The position numbers and the translations under genes were made by a program. Below the pieces are notes generated by a model. It saw only the letters and a list, made by a program, of their open reading frames with translations, searched no databases and had not been told where the DNA came from. Below, in pieces: positions 24,645 to 33,500 of a stretch of 64,000 nucleotides of DNA (position 1 is the stretch's first letter; each line of letters starts with the position of its first letter). The stretch comes from Neobacillus niacini (lineage in GTDB: Bacteria > Bacillota > Bacilli > Bacillales > Cytobacillaceae): positions 62,001 through 126,000 of the forward strand of contig NZ_BAWM01000006.1 in the NCBI RefSeq assembly GCF_000759675.1. Reading direction: 5' to 3'.

Positions 24645-25580
24645 ATGGAAAAAGTACTTATTTTCGGTCATAAAAACCCTGACACAGATACGATTTGTTC
24701 TGCAATTGCCTATGCAGATTTGAAGAAACAACTTGGGATGGATGTAGAACCTGTACGTCTAGGAAGCGTAAATGGTGAAACACAATATGCTTTGGACACA
24801 TTTAAAGCAGAGGTACCTCGCTTAGTCGAAAATGTGGCATCTGAAGTAAATTCAGTTATTTTAGTAGACCATAATGAGCGCCAGCAAAGTGCCAATGATA
24901 TTAACGATGTTCGTGTCATAGAAGTAATCGACCATCACCGTATCGCTAACTTCGAAACAAGTGATCCTTTGTACTATCGTTGTGAGCCAGTTGGCTGTAC
25001 AGCAACGATCTTGAATAAAATGTATAAAGAAAATGGCAAGGAAATCAAAAAAGAAATTGCTGGTCTTATGCTGTCTGCGATTATCTCTGATTCATTGCTA
25101 TTTAAATCCCCAACCTGCACAGCAGAAGATGTAGCGGCTGCAAAAGAATTAGCTGCAATTGCTGGTGTCGATGCCCAAAGCTATGGTTTAGAAATGCTAA
25201 AAGCGGGTGCGGATTTAAGTGACAAGACGATTGAGGAATTAATCTCACTGGACGCAAAAGAGTTTGAAATGGGTTCTAGTAAGGTAGAAATCGCACAAGT
25301 AAATGCTGTCGACACAGCTGAAGTTCTTGCTCGCCAAGAGGAATTAGAAGCTGCGATTTCTAAAAATATTGAAGAAAAGAACCTTGATTTATTCTTATTT
25401 GTGGTTACCGATATCTTAACAAATGACTCTGTCGGTTTAGCACTGGGAAGTAAAACCAGCGCTGTTGAAAAAGCATATGATGTTACATTAACAAACAACA
25501 CGGCTGTATTAAAGGGCGTCGTTTCTCGTAAAAAACAAATCGTTCCAGTATTGACTGATATTTTTAATCAAGGTCTTTAA
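24645..25580 (+). CDS. ppaC: Manganese-dependent inorganic pyrophosphatase
   Basis: Family II (DHH) pyrophosphatase of 311 residues, which hydrolyses pyrophosphate to drive biosynthesis. The metal-site motifs are all present: [17 protein letters not shown] at the N-terminus (His and two Asp), [15 protein letters not shown], and the C-terminal substrate segment with LGSKTS and VSRKKQIVP. The start is ATG 24645 behind TAGGAG; a longer frame from 24549 covers non-coding leader. It is single-gene, closed by a strong terminator. Confidence 0.96.
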   Translation: MEKVLIFGHKNPDTDTICSAIAYADLKKQLGMDVEPVRLGSVNGETQYALDTFKAEVPRLVENVASEVNSVILVDHNERQQSANDINDVRVIEVIDHHRIANFETSDPLYYRCEPVGCTATILNKMYKENGKEIKKEIAGLMLSAIISDSLLFKSPTCTAEDVAAAKELAAIAGVDAQSYGLEMLKAGADLSDKTIEELISLDAKEFEMGSSKVEIAQVNAVDTAEVLARQEELEAAISKNIEEKNLDLFLFVVTDILTNDSVGLALGSKTSAVEKAYDVTLTNNTAVLKGVVSRKKQIVPVLTDIFNQGL

Positions 25581-25586
25581 TAAAGA

Positions 25587-25618
25587 AAACCGTTCTTGTT
25601 AACAGGAACGGTTTTTTA
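25587..25618 (+). terminator. Terminator of ppaC
   Basis: Perfect 9-bp stem AAACCGTTC (25587-25595) / GAACGGTTT (25606-25614), with the T-run following. Confidence 0.9.
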
Positions 25619-25676
25619 ACATTATTAATTTTATGATGTTATAGAATAGGCCGCATACAAAGTCAAAACTATTACG

Positions 25677-25706
25677 TTGACTGTACACTTTTCTGTATGG
25701 TATATT
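25677..25706 (+). promoter_or_regulatory. Promoter of the MerR gene
   Basis: TTGACT (25677-25682) and TATATT (25701-25706) are separated by 18 bases. The spacer contains the partial dyad TGTACA...TGTA, as expected for a promoter controlled by a MerR-type regulator. Confidence 0.45.
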
Positions 25707-25742
25707 TATAGAATCATAGGAAGGGGTGAGTAAGTTGGGAAG

Positions 25743-26156
25743 TTGTATCGTATCGGTGAAATAGCTAAGTTAATGAACCTCTCTAAAAGAACAATCGATT
25801 ATTACACCCAAATAGGCTTACTAAACCCTATTCGGACGGATTCTAATTATCGATTGTATGGAGAAGACTGCATTCAAATTATGCATTTAATTGAACACTA
25901 TAAAAATCTTAATATGCCACTTGAGGAGATTAAGTCTTCGATTGAGTTAATTAAGACGGAAAACTGTATTGATAAACAAAAAGTAGAAAAGCATTTTGAA
26001 CAGATTGGGATATTAATGCGTCATCTTAAAGAAGAAATTGAAGCAATCGAACCTATTCTTCAAAGATTAAATCAAAATCAAAAAGAAATGGTTGTGAATA
26101 AACTTTCTTCACAGGGTGTTCCATTAGCCCAAACATTACTATTATTACTAAGATAA
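25743..26156 (+). CDS. MerR-family transcriptional regulator
   Basis: A 137-residue regulator with the MerR winged helix at the N-terminus: YRIGEIAKLMNLSKRTIDYYTQIGLLNP, followed by YRLYGEDC, then a long coiled coil (about residues 75-120). There are no clustered Cys for metal binding and the effector domain is very short. It starts at TTG 25743, the only start after an in-frame stop at 25731, with AAGGGGTGAG somewhat far upstream. It lies 61 bases before the CNNM-type transporter gene and may regulate it, but no operator shared by the two is evident. Confidence 0.87.
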   Translation: MYRIGEIAKLMNLSKRTIDYYTQIGLLNPIRTDSNYRLYGEDCIQIMHLIEHYKNLNMPLEEIKSSIELIKTENCIDKQKVEKHFEQIGILMRHLKEEIEAIEPILQRLNQNQKEMVVNKLSSQGVPLAQTLLLLLR

Positions 26157-26187
26157 ACTAATATTTACAAAAACCAGGAGGTGTATT

Positions 26188-26214
26188 CCTTACTTTTTCT
26201 TTAAGGTAAGGAGA
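26188..26214 (+). promoter_or_regulatory. Hairpin covering the ribosome binding site of the CNNM-type gene
   Basis: CCTTAC (26188-26193) can pair with GTAAGG (26206-26211), hiding the Shine-Dalgarno TAAGGAGA (26207-26214) four bases before the TTG start. Another AGGAGGTG lies upstream at 26176-26183 with no start codon behind it. Translation control by structure is possible. Confidence 0.35.
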
Positions 26215-26217
26215 CCA

Positions 26218-27528
26218 TTGACCATTATAAACTTGATTGTGATTGCCATTTTAATTGCTTTTACGGCATTCTTCGTGTCTTTCGAATTTGCCATTGTAAA
26301 AATCCGCAGTACACGAATTGATCAGCTTGTAGCAGAAGGCAATAAAAAAGCAATTGCAGCTAAGAAAATTGTTTCAAATTTAGATGAATATTTATCAGCA
26401 TGTCAATTAGGGATTACTGTTACTGCTTTAGGATTAGGTTGGTTGGGTGAACCAACAGTGGAACACTTACTTCATCCATTGTTTACTCAATTAAACATAC
26501 CTGAATCAGCATCTGGTATATTATCCTTTGTCATTGCTTTTGCATCTGTAACTTTTATTCACGTTGTAGTCGGGGAGTTGGCTCCTAAAACGGTAGCAAT
26601 AAATAAAGCGGAGGCAGTTACGTTAATTTTTGCAAAACCAATGATTATCTTTTATAAACTAATGTATCCCTTTATAAAAGTATTAAATGGTTCTGCACGT
26701 ATTATAGTTGGAATGTTTGGCTTAAAACCAGCTTCTGAACATGAAGAAGCACATTCAGAGGAAGAACTTCAATTTATCATCTCGGAAAGCTATAAAAGTG
26801 GAGAAATAAATCAGTCTGAATACAAATATGTGAACAATATTTTTGAATTTGACGATCGCATTGCAAAAGAAATTATGGTTCCTCGTACGGAAATCGTCGC
26901 TTTTGATAAATCACAAACATTAGAAGAATGTTTGGAAATTGTAAAAGTAGAAAACTATACAAGATATCCAGTCATTGATGGTGAAAAAGATAACATTGTT
27001 GGTATGTTGAACATGAAGGAAGTATTGACAGATTATATTAGTGGTAAAAACCTCGATACTCCAATTGATGAATATACTCGTCCTGTAATTCAGGTAATTG
27101 AATCAATTGCCATCCATGATTTATTAGTTAAAATGCAAAAAGATCGTGTTCACATGGCCATCCTAATGGATGAATATGGCGGTACGGCAGGTTTAGTGAC
27201 GGTTGAAGATATTCTAGAAGAAATTGTTGGGGAAATTCGTGATGAATTTGACGAAGACGAAGTACCAGAAATCAACAAAATCAGTGAACATAAAACTGTA
27301 GTGGATGGGAAAGTTTTAATAGATGAAGTGAATGATTTATTCGGTTTAGACATCCAGGAAGAAGAAATGGATACCATTGGTGGATGGATCTTATCTGAGA
27401 AAATGGATGTTGTCGAAGGTGATAAGATTAAATATGGTGATTATGAATTTAAGGTTCTAGAAATTGATGGTTACCATATTAAATTACTAGAAATTGTGAA
27501 ATTAATGAAACACGAATCTATAGCTTAA
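26218..27528 (+). CDS. CNNM/CorC-type membrane protein with CBS pair (MpfA-like)
   Basis: A 436-residue protein with a DUF21 membrane domain of about four helices (residues 1-170), a CBS pair (about 205-330, with VPRTEIVAFD and DEYGGTAGLVTVEDILEEIVGEI) and a C-terminal CorC/HlyC domain (about 345-430). Relatives such as B. subtilis MpfA (YhdP) are implicated in magnesium export, while older annotation calls them hemolysin C. It starts at TTG 26218 with TAAGGAGA upstream. It follows a MerR gene and ends with a strong terminator. Mg2+ efflux is the most likely role; the substrate is inferred from the family. Confidence 0.88.
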   Translation: MTIINLIVIAILIAFTAFFVSFEFAIVKIRSTRIDQLVAEGNKKAIAAKKIVSNLDEYLSACQLGITVTALGLGWLGEPTVEHLLHPLFTQLNIPESASGILSFVIAFASVTFIHVVVGELAPKTVAINKAEAVTLIFAKPMIIFYKLMYPFIKVLNGSARIIVGMFGLKPASEHEEAHSEEELQFIISESYKSGEINQSEYKYVNNIFEFDDRIAKEIMVPRTEIVAFDKSQTLEECLEIVKVENYTRYPVIDGEKDNIVGMLNMKEVLTDYISGKNLDTPIDEYTRPVIQVIESIAIHDLLVKMQKDRVHMAILMDEYGGTAGLVTVEDILEEIVGEIRDEFDEDEVPEINKISEHKTVVDGKVLIDEVNDLFGLDIQEEEMDTIGGWILSEKMDVVEGDKIKYGDYEFKVLEIDGYHIKLLEIVKLMKHESIA

Positions 27529-27532
27529 ACCT

Positions 27533-27571
27533 AACCCTCTTGTATAACTTGCAAGAGGGTTTTATTTTTTT
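27533..27571 (+). terminator. Terminator of the CNNM-type gene
   Basis: Perfect 10-bp stem AACCCTCTTG (27533-27542) / CAAGAGGGTT (27552-27561), followed by TTATTTTTTT. Confidence 0.92.
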
Positions 27572-27685
27572 AAAATATGAGGCCGTTTTAAAGGGATTAC
27601 GGATATGGAGGTAGAAAAATAGATATAGGAGCGATTCTATAAAAAGATAACAAAATCACAGATAATAAGGGAAAGGGGCAATACA

Positions 27686-28462
27686 ATGACTACAAAAGTA
27701 CAACAATTTGCAGACCAATTATTCGAAGCGGAGGTTTCAAAAAATGGAATTGAACCGCTTACATCAATCGATTCTGATTTGACAGCTAAAGATGCATACT
27801 ATATTCAACTTGAAAATATTAATAGAAAAGTAGAACAAGGACAGAGAATTGTAGGCAAGAAAATTGGATTAACTTCTGAAGCCATGCAAAATCTCCTTGG
27901 TGTTGGTGAACCAGATTATGGTCATTTACTAGATAGTATGGTTGTAGAAAACGGAGGAAGAATTTCTATTGATCAGGTCCTTCAGCCCAAAGTAGAAGCA
28001 GAAATTGCATTTATCCTAAAAAAGGAATTAAGAGGACCGAATGTAACCACTCTTGATGTTCTTCAGGCAACAGACTATATTGTTCCCGCACTCGAAATCG
28101 TTGACAGCCGAATCAAGGACTGGAAAATCAAGCTTGCAGATACGGTTGCTGATAACGCTTCATCGGGATTTTATGTACTTGGAGGAAAGCCGACCAAAAT
28201 CGTGGACGTTGAACTTGAATTGATTGGAATGGTTTTTACCAAAAATGGAGAGCTAGTAAACACGGGAGTTGGAGCAGCAGCATTAGGAAATCCTGCTACT
28301 TGTGTAGCATGGCTGGCTAATAAATTGTCTGAGTTTGATATTCCACTTAGAGCTGGTGAAGTGATTTTATCAGGTGCATTATCTGCAGCAGAGGTAGCTC
28401 GAGATGGAGATACATTTAAAGCTAGATTTGCTCAAATTGGAGAAGTGAGTGTAAGATTTTAA
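27686..28462 (+). CDS. 2-keto-4-pentenoate hydratase family protein
   Basis: A 258-residue protein of the fumarylacetoacetate-hydrolase fold. The segment GKKIGLTSEAMQ, then EPDYGHLLDSM, the metal-binding KVEAEIAF (Glu pair) and VPALEIVDSRIKDW are those of MhpD/XylJ-type hydratases and 4-oxalocrotonate decarboxylases, which act in the lower part of aromatic meta-cleavage pathways. ATG 27686 follows GGGAAAGGGG. No other meta-cleavage gene is adjacent and it has its own terminator, so the physiological substrate is open; hydratase and decarboxylase cannot be separated here. Confidence 0.85.
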   Translation: MTTKVQQFADQLFEAEVSKNGIEPLTSIDSDLTAKDAYYIQLENINRKVEQGQRIVGKKIGLTSEAMQNLLGVGEPDYGHLLDSMVVENGGRISIDQVLQPKVEAEIAFILKKELRGPNVTTLDVLQATDYIVPALEIVDSRIKDWKIKLADTVADNASSGFYVLGGKPTKIVDVELELIGMVFTKNGELVNTGVGAAALGNPATCVAWLANKLSEFDIPLRAGEVILSGALSAAEVARDGDTFKARFAQIGEVSVRF

Positions 28463-28482
28463 TTGGATAACCGTAGTTACCA

Positions 28483-28513
28483 AGACCGCAGTTTTTTCTG
28501 TGGTCTATTTTTT
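28483..28513 (+). terminator. Terminator of the hydratase gene
   Basis: AGACCGCAG (28483-28491) pairs with CTGTGGTCT (28498-28506), with one G-T pair, followed by ATTTTTTT. Confidence 0.9.
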
Positions 28514-28732
28514 TGACGAAAAATGTTGTGTAAATTCATAATGTTCTACAAATTACATCCGAAATAGTGATTCTAGTTGGTATTTGTCGAACAATTAATA
28601 GAGGTGTTTTGGAAGTTTTCCCTAAATTTATAGTGTAATAGATTTGCAACCAAAGTACTATTCTTGAGTATCAAATGTGCTATTAATATTTTCCATTGAA
28701 TATTATTTAGTAAAAACGGAAGGAGAATCATC

Positions 28733-29326
28733 TTGAAAAAATTCAGCCTGCTGATTTTGTTTCTATTCGTCTTGTTACCTTCTATGGTTTCTGCCCATAC
28801 CCATCTTGCAGTATCAAACCCTATTGAGGGACAGGTAGTTGTGAATGAGTTAAAAGAAATCACTCTAACCTTCGATGGGAACATTGAAAAGTTAAGTTCA
28901 ATGAAAGTAATTAAGGACGGAGCGGAAATGACTGCACTACAAGTACAGATTGAAGCCGAGAAAATGTTTGGAATCTTGCCGGAACCATTAGAAAATGGAG
29001 CCTATGTCATTCAATGGAATATTGCTGGAGATGATGGTCATCCGATAACGGGTGAAATTAACTTCACTGTACAAAAAGAGGAAAAGGGCGAGGGACAAAG
29101 TGCAACCATTCCAGACCAAGGGCAAGATTCATCAGGGAGTGGTGAAGAAGACAGTGTAGAGGTCCAGATAACTGCTTATGGTAATGATGGGAGTGAAGGA
29201 ATAGATAAACAAAATGGCACCGAGGAAAAAAGCAATTCCAACACCAATTCAATCATAACCATTATTGGCTTTGTGATTATTTTAGGAATTGGGTTACTGC
29301 TTTTAAGGAAGAAAAAATATCCATGA
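28733..29326 (+). CDS. CopC-domain copper-binding protein, membrane anchored
   Basis: A 197-residue exported protein. The signal peptide (about residues 1-22, ending VSAHTHL) leaves a mature N-terminal His, as in CopC, whose N-terminal amine and His bind Cu(II); the second site GDDGHPITGEINF is also kept. After the CopC domain (about 23-120) comes a Ser/Gly/acid-rich linker and a C-terminal membrane helix followed by RKKK. It starts at TTG 28733 behind AAGGAG and overlaps the CopD gene as ATGA. It probably receives copper outside the membrane and passes it to the CopD-like partner or the neighbouring oxidase. Confidence 0.9.
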   Translation: MKKFSLLILFLFVLLPSMVSAHTHLAVSNPIEGQVVVNELKEITLTFDGNIEKLSSMKVIKDGAEMTALQVQIEAEKMFGILPEPLENGAYVIQWNIAGDDGHPITGEINFTVQKEEKGEGQSATIPDQGQDSSGSGEEDSVEVQITAYGNDGSEGIDKQNGTEEKSNSNTNSIITIIGFVIILGIGLLLLRKKKYP

Positions 29327-30411
29327 ACCTATTAACCCCTATTGCAGATTTTGGTAATTATCTATTTTTTTCACTGTTAGTTGGTTATGTTGTCTTACAA
29401 TTTGTACCTGAATCGAAAAAACCAACTATTCAACTTCCAAAATCATTATTACTTATCTGTACTCTCGGAATTATTATATTTTCTTTTGTTCCAGTTTTGG
29501 CGTTAATTTTGTTTTTTGATGGTACAGTCGGGTTTGCACGAGCAGGCACCTCTGTTATGATGACTACCCAAATTGGGCAAGGATGGCTGTTTATAACATT
29601 GTCTGCCATTTTCTTATGGTTAACCTTTTATTTAGAGCGCTCAAAATATATACAGGCATTCTGGATTGTTTTAATGATGATTGCCATAGGTTATGCGAGT
29701 CATGTTTCATCTCAATCGTTTGTGGTGGGATTATTCTCGCATACCACACACTTCCTTATGGTAACGATTTGGGTTGGTGTCCTGCTTCATGCTTCGTGGT
29801 TTTCCAAAGACAAGGAACATTGGACTGAGTTTTTAAAATGGTTTACGCCTCTAGCGATAGTGTGTATGATAAATATTTTTGCGACAGGGTTTGTCATAAT
29901 GTTCACTATCGAAAAGCCTACAGAATATTTAAATGGCTGGGTAACACCTTACGGTCGAATGTTATTGTTCAAACACATAAGTATAGTTCCTGTTATTGTT
30001 TTTGCAATAATTAATGGCATTTTATCAAGAAGAGCTTCCACATTCTCTCAATTTGATCCTCGAACATGGTTAAAAGCTGAAAGTGTAATCCTTTTACTAG
30101 TTTTCTATTTTACAGCTGTACTAGGCACGTTATCACCACCTTATGAAATGGCTTATGATGCGCAAACAGCTAAAGCACCAACTTGGGTCGATTGGCTGTT
30201 AGCAAAAAACATCCTTGTTCCGATAGAAATTGAATTTGCGCCAACATTATTATCTGTATTGTTGATTACTGTGGCATTACTATTTTTGTTCCTAATTATT
30301 ATTAGTTATAAAAGGATGAGTCCTGTATTTGCAACAGTGTTTGGTGGATGTTTTATTCTCACCCTGTACTTAGGCTTGATGTTTTCTTGTGTGCTTTATC
30401 CAATCATATGA
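29323..30411 (+). CDS. CopD-domain copper import membrane protein
   Basis: A 362-residue polytopic membrane protein with about eight or nine hydrophobic helices. The middle and C-terminal part carry the CopD wording: HTTHFLMVTIWVGVLLHASW with paired His, and GRMLLFKHISIVPVIVFAI. CopD proteins (and the C-terminal part of B. subtilis YcnJ) take copper into the cell together with CopC. It starts at ATG 29323, overlapping copC, and ends at a terminator-like hairpin. Expression with the multicopper oxidase that follows 158 bases later would make sense as cofactor supply. Confidence 0.88.
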   Translation: MNLLTPIADFGNYLFFSLLVGYVVLQFVPESKKPTIQLPKSLLLICTLGIIIFSFVPVLALILFFDGTVGFARAGTSVMMTTQIGQGWLFITLSAIFLWLTFYLERSKYIQAFWIVLMMIAIGYASHVSSQSFVVGLFSHTTHFLMVTIWVGVLLHASWFSKDKEHWTEFLKWFTPLAIVCMINIFATGFVIMFTIEKPTEYLNGWVTPYGRMLLFKHISIVPVIVFAIINGILSRRASTFSQFDPRTWLKAESVILLLVFYFTAVLGTLSPPYEMAYDAQTAKAPTWVDWLLAKNILVPIEIEFAPTLLSVLLITVALLFLFLIIISYKRMSPVFATVFGGCFILTLYLGLMFSCVLYPII

Positions 30412-30441
30412 GCAATGGAAGGTCATTGCTCTGTTTGTTCT
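30410..30441 (+). terminator. Hairpin between copD and the multicopper oxidase gene
   Basis: Perfect stem GAGCAATG (30410-30417) / CATTGCTC (30424-30431), followed by TGTTTGTTCTTTT. It begins at the copD stop. Confidence 0.7.
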
Positions 30442-30568
30442 TTTCACATAGTGTAAAAAGAGAGTGAGCATGAAAGAAGTAATAATAAATTTGACCTGGT
30501 CATATCAATTTATAGCAGCAGGGAACTATTACTTACATACTAATTGGAAGATGAAAGGGGTACAAAGG

Positions 30569-33500
30569 TTGAAGCAAAAGAAGTCTTTTTTACTATTAAT
30601 TAGTTTCCTAATTTTATTTTCTATTGTATCTCTTTCGGTCATTTTTATCGTTCATTCATCAGAATTAAAACATGCGCTGGCACTCGATAAAGTAAGGCCT
30701 GTCACAGTATTAAAAAATAACGTAAAACAATCCTCGAGTAGTCAACAAATAGTCAATTCTGCTAGTAGAGCCCAAACCATTAAATCCCAAACAAATAAAG
30801 CACCTTCCACTAACAGCGAATCTAACGAAGCCATCATCCAGACCAGAGCCGCGGAAACTAAAACTGCTCCTGTGTCATTAGCTAGTTTAGATATGCCTAA
30901 CGAAAAATGCATCAAGGGTGCACCGGTTCGTAAATTTAATATTACGGCTATCCAGGTTGATATGGTTTACAACAAATTTGGTGACCATGATCCCAAAGCA
31001 AAAATATATGCCTTAAAAGAAGATGTAGAAAAGATTCGAGTGTCTATTGCCGAAAATCCTGGAAAGCCGGTGAAGGAAATTCAACCGCTTGCCCTCCGTG
31101 CAAATAAAGGTGATTGCATTCAAGTTACTTTTAGTAATCAATTAACGGAGAAGGCTTCCATTCATATTGAGGGTGTTGGATACGACGTTAGGGGATCGGA
31201 TGGCACTCAAGCAGGTTATAATCCTGATTCGACTGCTGCACCAAACACAGAAATTAAATATACCTGGAATGCTGGGGATGAAGGAACCTTCTTTTTTTAC
31301 AATGGTGCGGATCTCACTTACTTTACCGATCCAACTGGGGAAAGGGGCACAATGGGTGATGGTTTATTTGGAGCATTAATTGTTGAATCTAAAGGTGCGA
31401 CGTGGACCGACCCTGTAACAGGGGAAGAGTTAACGAGCGGATTATATGCAGATATCCATTTGCCAGATCAACCTGATTTCCGAGAGTTTACGTTATTTTT
31501 CCATGATGGAATTAGCGCTCAATTTGGCACCCCTCCTCCTCCTGGAACCCCGGAAGAGGAAGAACCTGAAGAAAATGGAGAGGAACCACATGGAGAGGAA
31601 CCTCATGTAGAAGATCCAAATGAAAAAGAACTTTATGCTGTCAACTATCGTGCTGAACCGATGGATGAACGCTTGAAAAATGCAATGGGGGAAGATGGTA
31701 AAGATCCGACAATGTTCTATTCGTCTTGGGTTTTTGGCGACCCGGCAACACCTATCACTAGATCCTATGTGGGTGACCCTGTTAGATACCGAGTAATAGG
31801 GGCAAACAGTGATGAAAATCATGTTTTTCATCTTCATGGACACCGGTGGAAAAGTGATACAAAGAAAACAAACACAGTCGACTCTGATACGTTGAATATA
31901 GGAGATACCCAAACGGCTGAATTAGCATTTGGTGCTGGCTATGACAAGGATAATACCGGAGCACCAGGAGATTATTTATGGCATTGTCATTTGTTCCCAC
32001 ATTATTTAGAAGGCATGTGGGGATTGATGAGGGTCTATGATAAAGCGCAGGGAGACTTGCTGCCATTACCAGATAGGGAAGCACCTTCTAGTCCAACCGA
32101 ACAAAATCCAGGTTTTCCTGCTTATATACCTGGCGAAATAGGCAAACGTGCTCCAAAGCCGCCGGATCCAGAATTGCGTCCAGCAACAGATTCAGAAAAA
32201 GCAGCTTTAGGTGCACTTGTACCTGGAGCACCTAATTTTGACCGCTGTCCAAAGGATGCTCCTATTCGTAAATATGACATCGTCGGGATTCAAAAAGAAA
32301 TTGTTTACAATAATCAAGGCGATCGTGATAAGGAAGGACGAATGTACGTCCTAGCAGAAGATGAACAAAAAGTGTTGAGCGGAGAGTTAAGACCACGTCC
32401 ACTTGCAATACGTGCAAATCAGGGAGATTGTGTCGAGGTAACATTAGAAAACCACTTATTCAATGCCAAAGAACCGAATGCACTATCAATACACATTCAT
32501 TTTGTTGCCTATGACCCGTTAGGTTCTGACGGAACAGCGGTAGGTTGGAATTACAATCAAGGTACGGAACCAGGAGAAAAAATACGCTATCGCTGGTATG
32601 CAGATGAAGAAGGATCTATCTTTTTCCATGATCATACCTCTGCGAGTGAAAAGGGATTCCACGGAACCTTTGGCACCTTAATTGTCGAACCAAAAGGCTC
32701 TAGATGGCTGGATCCAAAGACAGGTAAAGAAATAAGGTCAGGAACGGAAGCCATGATTGTTCACCCTGAAAGAGAAGATTTCCGTGAACAAGTTCTCATT
32801 TATCATGATTTCGCAAGACTTTGGGATAAGGATGGAAACATGCTTCAGTTAGAGACAGATCCTTCAAATTTCATGCACGCCCATGGCTATGCAGCTGTCA
32901 ATTATTCAAATGCACCATTTTTCCGAAGAAATAATTCGGATCCTGCTTATGTCTTTAGTTCATGGGTACATGGAGATCCCCAGACACCGATAATTCAAAG
33001 TTATCCAGGGGATCCAATAAAAATCCGTTTAATCCAAGGTGCACATGAAACCCAACATAACTTTAATGTGCATGGATTAAACTGGAAGCGTGAATCTGGT
33101 GTGGAGGATTCAGAATTAACGTCCACCCAAACCATCGGTATGTCTGAACAATTTACAATGGAAATACAACCAAACCCAGTTGGCGTTCAACAACGGGATT
33201 ATTTATGGTCTTCACAGCCAATTGAAGACTTATGGAGCGGATTATGGGGCTTTGTCAGAGTTTGGGGAGAAAAAACACCCACTCTGCAAAAACTGCCTGA
33301 TCGCCCGCAGCTAAAATCATCTGTTGTACCTTGGAAGGTAAACCAGATGAAGAGAAACGGAAAAGAACCTCCGAAGGCACTGACACCTGGAAATCCTTGT
33401 CCACCTGGTGCTTTGGTAAGAAAATTTGATATTACAGCCTTTATGAAGGACATTGTTTATAACAAATATGGTGATCATGATCCTTTTGGCATGATGTTTT

